64,000 nucleotides of DNA from [Clostridium] aerotolerans DSM 5434. GTDB lineage: Bacteria > Bacillota > Clostridia > Lachnospirales > Lachnospiraceae. The position numbers were made by a program, and so were the translations under genes. A model generated the notes under the pieces. That model ran no database searches, was not told the origin of the DNA, and saw nothing but the letters and a program-made list of their open reading frames with translations. Where the stretch lies: positions 92,113-156,112 of the forward strand of contig NZ_JHWJ01000014.1 of the NCBI RefSeq assembly GCF_000687555.1. Direction: 5' to 3'. Each line of letters starts with the position of its first letter. The first letter of the stretch is position 1. This document shows, in pieces, positions 18,129 through 27,194 of the stretch.

Positions 18129-19733
18129 TCAATAGCGCAGACATGCCGTGGAGCAGATGCGTATCAGGGCGTAAATGCTGACAAAGCATTGCAGGAACCA
18201 GGCACTTTTTCTTAAATCAACGGTCAGAACCAGCCGTTTATCAAATATGGTCAGTAAAACCAGAGGAAGCAGGGGGATAAAATAGCGCCCCTGAACTCCG
18301 GTGATGTAAGTCATTTCTCTTGGAGTATAGCCAAGAAGCATGGAAGCCAAAATGAGACAAGCGCTTAAAAATACCAGCAAAAGAGTAAACCATTTCTGCC
18401 ATCTCTGAAAAGGAACCACTTCTCCTTCTCTTCTCACCACACTGATGAAAAGCCCATAGCACAACAGCAGCAGGCAAAATGGAGGTACCGTAAGATTGGG
18501 ATCTAAATTTCCTAAAAAGCCGCCCAGCATTGTCACCAGATAATAATCAAGCTGGGTCACAAAGGTATTATAATAAATCATGACAATATCATATGGCTTG
18601 TTTATTACATCAGATACGGTATAGCCTGCTGCCTCACTCCAGCCAACATAGCTTTCCGTCTGAGTGGCCCATATGCCAAGAACCAGATGGTTTACCAAAT
18701 ATACCGCAAGGAGCATAGCTCCCAGGACGCAGGCAAAGGAAATCCAGTACCGTTTCTTTGACTGGAATTTTGCAGTTGGAATAAAAAGGCAAATACCTGC
18801 CAGAGGAAGATACACGATTTTACCCGGCTCTAATAGAATTAACAGCAGGCCCAGGATGACGGTATCTTTTATGGTCACCTCTTTTTTCTCAAAGGCAAGA
18901 TAAAAGCACCAGGCAATAAACATCAGGGAAAGGCCAATAAATCCACTGTCATAGGAATAAGAAGCCGCCAGATGAAGAGTCATGGGCAAAGCGGATACAG
19001 CCATAATTACCTCTTTTTTAAAGGGCATGACCCGAAATGCCAGATAGGACATGGCAGTAAATGCAAGGAGATTAAAGAACCGTCCCAGCATGACCATGGG
19101 TACGTATCCCATATGGAATACTCTTGCAAGGGCAATTCCAATAGCCTGAGGAAGATATATAACGGGTGAGGTATTGACAGGAATCTCACTGCGGACGGTT
19201 ACTCCCTGGCTGTTATCCTTTGAAAATAACTGAGTGATCATCATATTATAGGAAAACTGCTCCGGCTCTGATTCAAAGCCATTGACATCGTCTCCACTCC
19301 GAACTAAAACATTAGCGCCACGGCTGATCCGGTCTTTTTCCTCTTTCGTGGCCTGGGATAAATAATCCTTATCTGCTACTGCCTGCTTTCCCATGATCTG
19401 GCTGGATAAGCGGTAAGAGCTGATGAAATGTGCCGCTTCATCCGGGGCAGTAAATGGCGGAAGGGCGATTAAGTAAAATACTCCTAAAATCAGGATAACC
19501 ACCGGATACATCCATTGATACAGCTTTTTACTTATCCACAAAACTGCTCCCAAACAGAAAAGAAATCCACAACCTGCCAGTATGAGCCACCAGTAAAATC
19601 GCCGGACAGACTCAAATTCCGGGGACGGAATGCCGATAATGGTTTTATGATAGGGCAGCAGGAAAAGAAATGCGAGAACCAGGATACTTCCTGCCGTCAG
19701 TGCCAGGCCTTTTTTATTCCCAGTTAGATTCAC
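18129..19733 (-). CDS. DUF2142 polytopic membrane protein (GT-C-like)
   Basis: The protein (534 residues) has about twelve hydrophobic segments and the DUF2142 signature PPFTAPDEAAHFISSYRLS after the second helix, resembling the acidic loop motif of lipid-phosphosugar-dependent GT-C glycosyltransferases. I choose the GTG at 19733 because GGAGGAG lies seven bases upstream; an ATG at 19778 lies far inside the preceding gene. It overlaps the DUF2304 gene by about 20 bases. With the DPM1-like transferase and DUF2304 neighbour, it probably uses a polyprenyl-phosphate sugar to modify a surface glycan outside the membrane; this is inference. Confidence 0.82.
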   Translation of the reverse strand: MNLTGNKKGLALTAGSILVLAFLFLLPYHKTIIGIPSPEFESVRRFYWWLILAGCGFLFCLGAVLWISKKLYQWMYPVVILILGVFYLIALPPFTAPDEAAHFISSYRLSSQIMGKQAVADKDYLSQATKEEKDRISRGANVLVRSGDDVNGFESEPEQFSYNMMITQLFSKDNSQGVTVRSEIPVNTSPVIYLPQAIGIALARVFHMGYVPMVMLGRFFNLLAFTAMSYLAFRVMPFKKEVIMAVSALPMTLHLAASYSYDSGFIGLSLMFIAWCFYLAFEKKEVTIKDTVILGLLLILLEPGKIVYLPLAGICLFIPTAKFQSKKRYWISFACVLGAMLLAVYLVNHLVLGIWATQTESYVGWSEAAGYTVSDVINKPYDIVMIYYNTFVTQLDYYLVTMLGGFLGNLDPNLTVPPFCLLLLCYGLFISVVRREGEVVPFQRWQKWFTLLLVFLSACLILASMLLGYTPREMTYITGVQGRYFIPLLPLVLLTIFDKRLVLTVDLRKSAWFLQCFVSIYALIRICSTACLRY

Positions 19734-20091
19734 GTTTTGTCTCCTCCTTTTCCTTATCTTCTTCCCTGTCCAGGGCAAAAGCCTGAATGAGCTCTGTCAC
19801 CCGCCGTTCCAATTGTGAGATTTTTACGGATTGGAAGAATACCTTTAAAAGCAAAATAAAAATCATAAAGGTAAAGATAAAGTTTGCTGTGGAATACGTT
19901 CCCACCATACCTGAAATGAAATCCGCCAGCCTTGGAAACAGGCTGAATACCACCAGTAAGAGTGCAAACATTACCCAGAAAATAGAATCCTCGATTTTCA
20001 TTTTAGAATGGCGTATCCTTCTGAGCAAGTAACATGTCAGCAGAATGGACACGCATATCAGTACGCATCGAAGTATAAATGTCATTGACAA
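19714..20091 (-). CDS. DUF2304 small membrane protein
   Basis: The 125-residue protein has three hydrophobic segments and a charged cytoplasmic tail, with the layout and FWVMFALLLVVFSLFPRLAD motif of DUF2304 proteins. These are typically encoded beside DPM1-like family 2 transferases and are thought to act as membrane partners or polyprenyl-phosphate-sugar flippase components. Here it lies between exactly such a transferase (9 bases away) and a DUF2142 protein (overlapping). Function is inferred from that context. Confidence 0.85.
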   Translation of the reverse strand: MSMTFILRCVLICVSILLTCYLLRRIRHSKMKIEDSIFWVMFALLLVVFSLFPRLADFISGMVGTYSTANFIFTFMIFILLLKVFFQSVKISQLERRVTELIQAFALDREEDKEKEETKRESNWE

Positions 20092-20100
20092 CTCCCCCTT

Positions 20101-20799
20101 TTATCTTCTGTCCCTGATACGGAAGCTTTGAACCAGTAAAATGGAGAAAAGCATTTTCCCCATATACCGTGCCGCATTCAGTGGATTTAAGTAGCTTTCG
20201 CCAAGAATTCTCTCATCCATCACCACAGGAATTTCAGCTACCTTGGCACCATGACGGATCAGATAAGAGATGGTATCCGGCTCCGGGCCATAATTTAAGC
20301 CATCAGCAAATTCCTTGATCATCTTATGGCTGAACATACGCATTCCGGAAGTGGGGTCTTTGACCAGAACTCCTGTGGTGAACCAGATGGCACCGCTTAA
20401 GAGACGGCTTCCAAACATACGCAGGGAATGAGGTTTCCTTTCTGATACATACCGGGAACCGATGACAATATCGTAGCCCTCATTCATTTTTTCCTTCATG
20501 GGAAGGATATACTCTGGCCGGTGCTGTCCGTCTCCGTCAAACTGTATGGCATATCGGTAGCCATGGCGGTGGGCATATTTAAGACCTGTCTGGAATGCAC
20601 CAGCGAGCCCAAGGTTCACCGGAAGGTCGATGATCCGCCAGTTATGCTTCCGGCATATTTCTGCCGTATTGTCCGTGGAGCCGTCATTGATGATCACGTA
20701 ATCGAACATGGGATAGTTTTCAATAACGCCTCCTACGACGCGCTCGATATTCAAAGCTTCATTATAAGCAGGTATTACTACCAAAACTTTATCCGTCAT
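20101..20799 (-). CDS. Polyprenyl-phosphate glycosyltransferase, DPM1-like GT2
   Basis: The 232-residue GT2 protein carries VLVVIPAYNEALNIERVV, VIINDGSTDNT, the metal-binding QFDGDGQHRPEYI, and GSRYVSERKPHSLRMFGSRLLS, all matching the dolichol-/undecaprenyl-phosphate sugar synthase group. It lacks the C-terminal membrane helices found in GtrB-type enzymes; the neighbouring DUF2304 protein may supply membrane contact. It overlaps the upstream flippase gene by four bases. The product would be a polyprenyl-phosphate-linked monosaccharide for a GT-C enzyme, probably the DUF2142 protein. Confidence 0.9.
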   Translation of the reverse strand: MTDKVLVVIPAYNEALNIERVVGGVIENYPMFDYVIINDGSTDNTAEICRKHNWRIIDLPVNLGLAGAFQTGLKYAHRHGYRYAIQFDGDGQHRPEYILPMKEKMNEGYDIVIGSRYVSERKPHSLRMFGSRLLSGAIWFTTGVLVKDPTSGMRMFSHKMIKEFADGLNYGPEPDTISYLIRHGAKVAEIPVVMDERILGESYLNPLNAARYMGKMLFSILLVQSFRIRDRR

Positions 20800-22043
20800 T
20801 TTAATAACCCTTTCTTTTCCTTTATCAGTACGTAAGCTGCCTGTCCCATAAAGCAGAGCATGAGGAGCAGCATGGAAAGCAGATAGGAGAACGCTCCTCC
20901 GTTAATTCCTCCCGCTTTCACCAGGGAAAAGGAAAGGAAATATGACAAAATACAGACTGGAACATAGCCAAAAAAGATCCGCTTCTGCTGCTTCATAATT
21001 ACAAGGACATAATAGAATAAGTTCATCAATGCAAACAGACCACCGCCAAAAACAATGGCAAGTAAGCCCCAAAGATATGGATTTAAGTCTACATTATAGA
21101 TTGCACCAAGTACCGGAACTCCAATGGCCCAGGCACCTATGAGGGCGATTACTGTAAGAACTAAAATCACGCCGGATAGCTTACTGATTTCCCTGACAAA
21201 GCCATGATAACTTCTCTCTTCCCAAAGGTAGGACAGCTTAGTAAGGAACGGCCGAATCACGAAATTGGCCGCAAGATTGATTACAGAAGTGGGCATAAAA
21301 ATAGCCACAAAAATGGCGTTATCAATGGAAGTCATCTGGGCATCTACCGCATACTTTGCCATAGCAAAGATAAGCCCGTCGAGAAATACGGAAAGAAAAA
21401 GCAGAAATCCTTCCTTAAGGATCTCCCACTCCTTGCCTTCTCTCCTATGAAGGGCAATTTCAGGCATATTTCCTGCCATACCCTTGTCAAAGATCAGGAT
21501 TCCAGCTCCCTGTGAAATCACCGCGACACCGCTGGATAACACAAGATTTTTTGTTATAATAAGTGTGGTCAAAAAGCAGAACACAGATAAAAGAGTTCGG
21601 TACGTCATAGCCTGTCCCGTACGATAGAGACGCCCCACTCTTTGAAATTCAGATTCATATACATCTGCAAAGCCGTCCAGCACTTTATAAAGCACCATTA
21701 AAAATACCACCAGACATTTTTCCAGGGTATAATCCGGAGAGGCTACAAAAAGCTTCCAGACGATATAACCGATTCCCAAAATGACCGCTGCCACACAGGA
21801 TAGATATCTGGCTCTCCGGTATTCCGAGAAGGTGTAATTCCCGGAAACGTCCGTACTCTGAATGGGTCTCATGCCAAAATAGGCCACCAGAAACATCTGC
21901 TGCCCAAATGTGCTGAAGGCAAAACCAAAGATTCCTCCCTGATCCGTGCCTATAATATGATTGACAAGGGCCGTAAGAAGCATGCTGGAGCCAGCATAAA
22001 TAAAGCTTCCAATCATGTTCCAGGCCACATTTTTTCGTTCCAT
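20796..22043 (-). CDS. Wzx-type polysaccharide flippase
   Basis: The 415-residue protein has about twelve membrane helices and resembles the oligosaccharide flippase (MATE/MVF) superfamily, with an N-terminal NMIGSFIYAGSSMLLTALVN segment typical of Wzx-like proteins. It would translocate undecaprenyl-diphosphate-linked repeat units. It heads the five-gene operon ending at 17131; a TTTACA-17-TAGAAT promoter lies 34-62 bases upstream. A second, WzxC-type flippase follows upstream, so two transporters may serve two different glycans. Confidence 0.87.
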   Translation of the reverse strand: MERKNVAWNMIGSFIYAGSSMLLTALVNHIIGTDQGGIFGFAFSTFGQQMFLVAYFGMRPIQSTDVSGNYTFSEYRRARYLSCVAAVILGIGYIVWKLFVASPDYTLEKCLVVFLMVLYKVLDGFADVYESEFQRVGRLYRTGQAMTYRTLLSVFCFLTTLIITKNLVLSSGVAVISQGAGILIFDKGMAGNMPEIALHRREGKEWEILKEGFLLFLSVFLDGLIFAMAKYAVDAQMTSIDNAIFVAIFMPTSVINLAANFVIRPFLTKLSYLWEERSYHGFVREISKLSGVILVLTVIALIGAWAIGVPVLGAIYNVDLNPYLWGLLAIVFGGGLFALMNLFYYVLVIMKQQKRIFFGYVPVCILSYFLSFSLVKAGGINGGAFSYLLSMLLLMLCFMGQAAYVLIKEKKGLLK

Positions 22044-22076
22044 ATATATTCCTCTGATTTCCTTACCGTTCCCTTT

Positions 22077-22105
22077 ATTCTACAATAACAGACTTTAAAT
22101 GTAAA
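22077..22105 (-). promoter_or_regulatory. Promoter of the 22-17 kb glycan operon
   Basis: On the minus strand TTTACA, 17 bases, TAGAAT, ending 34 bases before the flippase start. The -35 matches those of three other glycan-gene promoters in this window. Confidence 0.55.
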
Positions 22106-22119
22106 CCGTAACCCCTATA

Positions 22120-23565
22120 TTACGATTCTTTTCCAATTCCTGCTGTTTTGCAAAGGTACAAAAATGCTTCCAGACGGAACAGCCAGGAAAGGCCTGCGTA
22201 AACAACAACTCCTACCAGAATCTGTACCACCAGAGTGAGAAGCGTTCCTTCTATTAAATACTGTACGCCGTATACAACAAGACCCATGACTGCCGAGATA
22301 ATAAGGGAAGGCATCACGTCCTTCCATTGCTCGTAAAAGCTGTAATTTAACAGCTTTTTATTGGGGTGGGCATTGATAAAGGTACAGATAAAGTCGGTTA
22401 CCGCACGAAGAGCCACCATGGTGTAGATTCCTAAGGGAATGCTGATAATAAGGGCGACAACACTGACTGCCTTTTTAATGATCTCCAGCTTTAAAAATAT
22501 CTCACTTCTTCCCAGTGCGTTAATGGCCTGTAAGTTAGCTACATGAAGGGGCCAGGTGGCATAGGCGATGCAAAGCAGCCGGAGCATCGGGACGCAGGGG
22601 AGATACTGATCGGTAAGGAGCAGCTTCACCATGGGTTCTGCCACTGCCATTAGGCCTGCCATCATAGGAAACACAAGATATGAGCTTGTGACGATGGATC
22701 TGCGGACCATGCCTTTCACCCGTTCCCTGTCATCCTGAAAGGCAGAAAAAGCAGGAAGCATGACCGACTGGATAGCAGCTCCCAGGTTATTGGCAATAAG
22801 GGAAGGGAACTGGTTTCCCCTTGAGTATTGCCCCATCATGGCGGAATTATATACTTTTCCAATGACTAATCCATAGACATTGGTAAATACCGTATCAATA
22901 AGACCGGAACACAGGATTTTCCAGCCGTAGGAAAACAGCTCCTTGGCTTTTTCCACGGAAAACAAAAGTCTGGGGCGCCATTTTACAAGAACGGAAAGAG
23001 CTGCCATTAAGAAAAAGCTGTAAAAAAACTGCTGCATAGCAAGAGCCCAGACTCCATAGCCTAAAAATGCCATAGTAACTCCTATCACTCCAGAGCCAAG
23101 AGCAGCCACAATACTGGCAATGCAAAGCTTACGAAACTCCATGGTTCTTGCAATTGCCGCAGACTGAACGGAAGTTACTGCACCAAAAAACAAGGTAACA
23201 GCAAGGGTTCGAAGGACCGGACGGAATAGGGGCTGTCCATAAAATGAGGCAATGGCCGGGGCCGAAAAGAACAAAATGAGATACAAAGCAGCTGCAATTC
23301 CTGCACTGATATAGAAGGCAGAGGAATAATCCTCCTCGTCCACCTTTTGCTTTTGTATCAGGGATGTATTGAAACCACTTTGAACGAATACATTTCCAAT
23401 GGTAATAAATATCATGATGAGCATGACTTCTCCGGACTCTGCCGGTGTTAAAAGCCTGGCCAGCAGTATTGATACCAGGAACTGAATACCTTGAGTTCCT
23501 CCATTTTCCATCACTTTCCAAAACAAACCGGAAAGGACTTTATTTTTTATATTTTCCTCATACAT
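22120..23565 (-). CDS. WzxC-type lipopolysaccharide/teichuronic acid flippase
   Basis: The 481-residue protein with about fourteen helices belongs to the WzxC/TuaB branch of the polysaccharide transporter family; typical segments are KNKVLSGLFWKVMENGGTQG, LLARLLTPAESGEVMLIMIF and SLIQKQKVDEEDYSSAFY. It would flip a lipid-linked glycan or repeat unit. Start 23565 is preferred because GAGGAG lies ten bases upstream; an upstream ATG at 23598 has no such site. It has its own TTTACA-type promoter and no clear terminator before the next operon's promoter. Confidence 0.88.
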   Translation of the reverse strand: MYEENIKNKVLSGLFWKVMENGGTQGIQFLVSILLARLLTPAESGEVMLIMIFITIGNVFVQSGFNTSLIQKQKVDEEDYSSAFYISAGIAAALYLILFFSAPAIASFYGQPLFRPVLRTLAVTLFFGAVTSVQSAAIARTMEFRKLCIASIVAALGSGVIGVTMAFLGYGVWALAMQQFFYSFFLMAALSVLVKWRPRLLFSVEKAKELFSYGWKILCSGLIDTVFTNVYGLVIGKVYNSAMMGQYSRGNQFPSLIANNLGAAIQSVMLPAFSAFQDDRERVKGMVRRSIVTSSYLVFPMMAGLMAVAEPMVKLLLTDQYLPCVPMLRLLCIAYATWPLHVANLQAINALGRSEIFLKLEIIKKAVSVVALIISIPLGIYTMVALRAVTDFICTFINAHPNKKLLNYSFYEQWKDVMPSLIISAVMGLVVYGVQYLIEGTLLTLVVQILVGVVVYAGLSWLFRLEAFLYLCKTAGIGKES

Positions 23566-23607
23566 ACTGGTTTTTCTCCTCGTTTTACCAATTAACAATT
23601 CCGCCTT

Positions 23608-23636
23608 ATTGTACTATATTACCCATTAATTGTAAA
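23608..23636 (-). promoter_or_regulatory. Promoter of the WzxC-type flippase gene
   Basis: On the minus strand TTTACA, 17 bases, TACAAT, ending about 43 bases before the flippase start codon. Confidence 0.55.
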
Positions 23637-23715
23637 TCGTCTCTAGCATTTTGACCCCAATCATGATAAACTATGAGGGAATATACTCAATTTACTAGAA
23701 TTCAGGAGGTTTTTC

Positions 23716-25152
23716 ATGATGCGTAAACTGACATACGGTCTGGCAGCATTTTGCCTGACGGCTGTTCTGGTTTCGGGACATGCTTCTAATGCATGGGCAG
23801 ACGAAGCACGTGGACCGGGATTTAAGAATGGCATCCCAATAAGTCAGAATGACAGTCAGACTGAGACCAAAGATCAAGGCAGCAAAGTTACAGAGGAAGC
23901 GGAAAACGCTTTGGCAAATGCCGGCATAGACATCGGAAAAGAAGCAGAGGGAAACGGTGAAGATGGCGTGGAAGACGCCGCCGCGAAAGCTGCACAGGAA
24001 GCCTTAAAGGCTAATTTCCCCCGTCTCCAGACAACCGTTATGACAGGCGACAGCAATTGGTCCCAGCCTTTCGTAAACGATGCCTGGATCACAAACAATG
24101 GGGAAGGATTCCATGGATTATCCACATTTCTCACAAATATCGTAGGCAATGTACTTTACCGGACATATACATCAAGCACAGGCTGGTCTCCCTGGGTCTT
24201 AAACGGACAGCAGACGACGAACTATGCCAATGATGTTAATATCGAAGCCATTCAGATGCGCTTTTCCGGTTATGTAAACAACCAGTTTGATATTTATTAT
24301 ACCGCCAAATTAGAGGATGGTACTACTATGGGCTGGGCGAAGAACGGAACTGCTACAGGAACCATGGGGACAGGCCACTATATTACAGGCTTTCGAATGG
24401 CTTTCTACGCCAAAAATTCTGCATTCCCCTACTCTACAGAAAAGCCGCTGATCTCTGCTGTGCCAGATGGAATTCAGCAGGTTGATGGTGCCCTTCGTTA
24501 TGTAAACGGAGACGGCTCTGCCTTTACCGGCTGGGCATGGTCAGGCAATGAACGGTATTATTTCGTTGATTCCAATCCGGTAACAGGATGGCAGTACATA
24601 GACGGCTTTAAATATTATTTTGATGAGACTGGCAGGATGTTAAATGACTTAGAGCCGGTTATGGGTGCAAAGGGACCATTTTTAATCAGCATCAATAAGC
24701 AGATGAACACCATGACCGTATTTGCAAAGGACGGAGAACGGGGATTTATCATTCCAGTCAAATCCTTCCTTACCTCAACCGGACCGGATACTCCCCTTGG
24801 AACCTTCCAGACTCCGGCCAAATACCGCTGGCGGGATATGAATCACGGAATTTTTACCCAGTATGCGACCCGCATCTGGAAAGGATTCTTAATTCATTCC
24901 ATTCTCTACAGCAAGCCTAACGGAATGACACTTGATTCCAGTACTTATAATTATCTAAGCATTGCTGAGTCAGCAGGATGTATCCGTCTCTTATCAGGTG
25001 ATGCCAAGTGGGTTTATGACCACTGTGCTCTTGGAACAACCGTTACCATTTATAATTCTCCGGTACCAGGACCTTATGAGCGCCCTGCAATCGAACAAAT
25101 CATACCGGAATCACAGACCTGGGATCCTACTGATCCTAATATTGCTCATTAA
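23716..25152 (+). CDS. Secreted L,D-transpeptidase (YkuD) with ChW-like and choline-binding-type repeats
   Basis: The 478-residue exported protein has a signal peptide (residues 1-28, cleavage near AWA), an acidic linker to about 100, and a region 110-235 resembling clostridial hydrophobic-W modules (HGLSTFLTNIVGN, TGWSPWVLNGQ, ITGFRMAFY). Two aromatic wall-binding repeats follow (255-312: GWAWSGNERYYF, GWQYIDGFKYYF), then a YkuD catalytic domain (about 320-450) with His 394 and the nucleophile Cys 422 in ESAGCIRL. The domain would cross-link or attach proteins to peptidoglycan stems. The usual SHGC motif reads SAGC here. AGGAGGT precedes the start. It is the only plus-strand gene inside the glycan region. 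Confidence 0.93.
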   Translation: MMRKLTYGLAAFCLTAVLVSGHASNAWADEARGPGFKNGIPISQNDSQTETKDQGSKVTEEAENALANAGIDIGKEAEGNGEDGVEDAAAKAAQEALKANFPRLQTTVMTGDSNWSQPFVNDAWITNNGEGFHGLSTFLTNIVGNVLYRTYTSSTGWSPWVLNGQQTTNYANDVNIEAIQMRFSGYVNNQFDIYYTAKLEDGTTMGWAKNGTATGTMGTGHYITGFRMAFYAKNSAFPYSTEKPLISAVPDGIQQVDGALRYVNGDGSAFTGWAWSGNERYYFVDSNPVTGWQYIDGFKYYFDETGRMLNDLEPVMGAKGPFLISINKQMNTMTVFAKDGERGFIIPVKSFLTSTGPDTPLGTFQTPAKYRWRDMNHGIFTQYATRIWKGFLIHSILYSKPNGMTLDSSTYNYLSIAESAGCIRLLSGDAKWVYDHCALGTTVTIYNSPVPGPYERPAIEQIIPESQTWDPTDPNIAH

Positions 25153-25176
25153 TTCAATTGTAATTTACCTACATAA

Positions 25177-25226
25177 GGGGGTGCTACAAAACTAGCGTAA
25201 GTTAGTTTTGCAGCACCCCTTTTTTG
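25177..25226 (+). terminator. Strong rho-independent terminator after the L,D-transpeptidase gene
   Basis: A long stem with GGGGTGCT-ACAAAACTA and TAGTTTTG-AGCACCCC arms around a GCGTAAGT-type loop is followed on the plus strand by six T residues. The minus-strand operon ending at 25231 faces the same stem but has no U-tract on its side. Confidence 0.9.
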
Positions 25227-25230
25227 TATA

Positions 25231-26208
25231 CTATCCATGATATTTCTTTCTTAAAAATCCGTACACTCCCGGATACCTGTGTTCCAGTTGGATAAAGAAC
25301 CTGGTTCGGCTGGTGAGTTCCTTATAGTACTTTCGATACTCTGGATTCAAGATTTCCTTAAACTGTCTGGTATTGACCATGGTATGATAATACGTTCTCT
25401 TTTCGGCACTTCGAATCGCTTCCCGGAGCCGTCCTCCGGTTGCTGCATCGTAAAGGTCATAGACCTTTTTCATCCGCTCGTAATAGACTCTCTGCTTCTT
25501 CTCGTAATCTCCGCTTTTACCTTCCACCGTCCAGGAACCGGCAACACCTACCCGGTAGGCGCTCATTGGCTCGTCAAAGTAATAGCCGTATCCCTCGCTT
25601 GCCGCAATCATCTGAATGGGGGTATCTCCAACGGGACATTCCACGTAATAATCGGGAAGCTTCTTTACAATACGGCTTGGAAATGCCATAGAGGACATGG
25701 CGTAGCCAGAAGACTTATCCACAATATCCTCTGGGGAGAGGACCTTGTTTCCACAATAAGGCCGCATTTGTCCCTCTGTCACCGCTTTTCCCACCAGGTC
25801 TATTTTGGCGCTGTGAATGCAAAGTGTGCATTCCGGGTGGGCTTCCATATAATCTACCTGCTTTTGCATCTTATCCGGTGAGACCCAGTAATCATCTCCG
25901 TCGCACATAAAGATATATTTACCTCTTGCCCTGGGAAAATTAAAGGCACCGCTGATGTTGTCTATGCCCTGGGAATACTGGTTCTCCGTCTGAATGAGAG
26001 GCAGTACCTTTCCCGGATATTTCTTTTCGTATTCTCTCAGAATCTCTCCCGTGCCATCGGTGGAGGCATCATCGTGTACCAGTATTTCAAATTCAAAGTT
26101 TGTTTTCTGCATCAGAAAGCTGTCCAGGGCCTGACGGATATAATTCTTGTGGTTAAATGTCACACAGTTTACACTGACCATGATGTTGGAATCAGAATTT
26201 CCACTCAT
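25231..26208 (-). CDS. Family 2 glycosyltransferase
   Basis: The 325-residue GT-A protein has IMVSVNCVTFNHKNYIRQAL, EILVHDDASTDGTGEI and the metal-binding MCDGDDYWVSPDKMQ, typical of GT2 enzymes that extend surface glycans. There is no membrane segment. Its start overlaps the ATP-grasp gene stop by four bases (ATGA-type), so the two are probably translationally coupled. It is the last gene of the minus-strand operon from about 31.2 kb. Confidence 0.88.
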   Translation of the reverse strand: MSGNSDSNIMVSVNCVTFNHKNYIRQALDSFLMQKTNFEFEILVHDDASTDGTGEILREYEKKYPGKVLPLIQTENQYSQGIDNISGAFNFPRARGKYIFMCDGDDYWVSPDKMQKQVDYMEAHPECTLCIHSAKIDLVGKAVTEGQMRPYCGNKVLSPEDIVDKSSGYAMSSMAFPSRIVKKLPDYYVECPVGDTPIQMIAASEGYGYYFDEPMSAYRVGVAGSWTVEGKSGDYEKKQRVYYERMKKVYDLYDAATGGRLREAIRSAEKRTYYHTMVNTRQFKEILNPEYRKYYKELTSRTRFFIQLEHRYPGVYGFLRKKYHG

Positions 26209-27194
26209 TCTCTCTCGCCTTCTTTCCCCAGAATTTTTGTAATGTATTCCTCATATTTCCTGGCTATATACATGTCCGTGATTCCATGAAATGGTTCTAT
26301 CTTCTCTCCGGTAAAGCACCTGATGTGATTGGAAACACAGTCATATCCGGCGAGACAGGAAAATTCCACACCGCCGGAAAAACGGGGGTTGCACTCCAGC
26401 ATTCGGTAAATACCGTCTTCCCCCTCAATGAATTCAAAATTCACGCAGCCATTTATGTTAATCGCCTCTGCTATTTCCCTGCACATGGCTTCTAATTCCT
26501 TATTGGTAAATACAAGCACGGAAGTTCCGGCACCATTGCCTGTCCGCAGAAGCTCTTTTCGGCAGATGACTGCACATTCTCCGGTTTCTTCCTGACGTAC
26601 CACATCAATGGTAATGATACTTCCTTTATAATAGGGCTGCACCACAAATTCTCCGGCTTCCTGAAAGGTAAGAAAGCTTTTCATTTCCTCAAGAGAAGAA
26701 ATGTAGTGAAGTCCCTGGCTGCTCCTTCCGTTATATGGCTTTACAACGGCTGGGTAAGAAATGGAATTAATATCAGCTTCTAAAAGATCCACGGTTTCAA
26801 TGGGATTTCCCAGTCCCTTTTTGGAAAGAAAAGAACTCATCTTCCGCTTGTCCCTGCATAAGAGCATAGTTTCTTCCCCAGAAAGGCAAAGGGTTATGGA
26901 ATGAGCCTTTAATTCCTCTCTGTGGCGGTTCCAAACATCGGCCTCCACATCGGTTAAGATGATGATGGCATCCACCTGTTCCTGGTCACAAATAGAAAGC
27001 AGCCGTTCCACGTAGCGGGGCTCTTCCGTTGCATATGGTACCTGAAAAAATGCGTCTGTATTGCCTGCGTCTGCGATCCATTCGGAGGGATAAATATCAC
27101 AGCCAATGACACGGATTCCGTTCTTTTTTAAATTCTTGATTACTATATCCGCAGAAAATGAACCGATTGCGGTTACCAGTGCTGTCTTCATCAT
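26205..27194 (-). CDS. ATP-grasp family ligase (PylC/carbamoyl-phosphate-synthase-like)
   Basis: The 329-residue protein has an N-terminal Rossmann-like preATP-grasp domain (MKTALVTAIGSFSADIVIKNLKKNG) and a central ATP-grasp fold (YPAVVKPYNGRSSQGLHYIS; FEFIEGEDGIYRMLECNPRFSGGVEFS carrying Mg-binding Glu/Asn). Enzymes of this kind activate a carboxylate as acyl-phosphate and join it to an amine. It overlaps the DegT aminotransferase gene and the downstream GT2 gene by four bases each. Attachment of an amino acid or similar acid to the amino sugar made by the DegT enzyme would fit, but is inferred. Confidence 0.83.
   Translation of the reverse strand: MMKTALVTAIGSFSADIVIKNLKKNGIRVIGCDIYPSEWIADAGNTDAFFQVPYATEEPRYVERLLSICDQEQVDAIIILTDVEADVWNRHREELKAHSITLCLSGEETMLLCRDKRKMSSFLSKKGLGNPIETVDLLEADINSISYPAVVKPYNGRSSQGLHYISSLEEMKSFLTFQEAGEFVVQPYYKGSIITIDVVRQEETGECAVICRKELLRTGNGAGTSVLVFTNKELEAMCREIAEAININGCVNFEFIEGEDGIYRMLECNPRFSGGVEFSCLAGYDCVSNHIRCFTGEKIEPFHGITDMYIARKYEEYITKILGKEGERE

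Noticed and set aside
25279..25881. A 200-codon plus-strand frame antisense to a GT2 gene
   Set aside because: It has no ribosome-binding site and its translation has no family motif; the minus strand encodes a clear glycosyltransferase.
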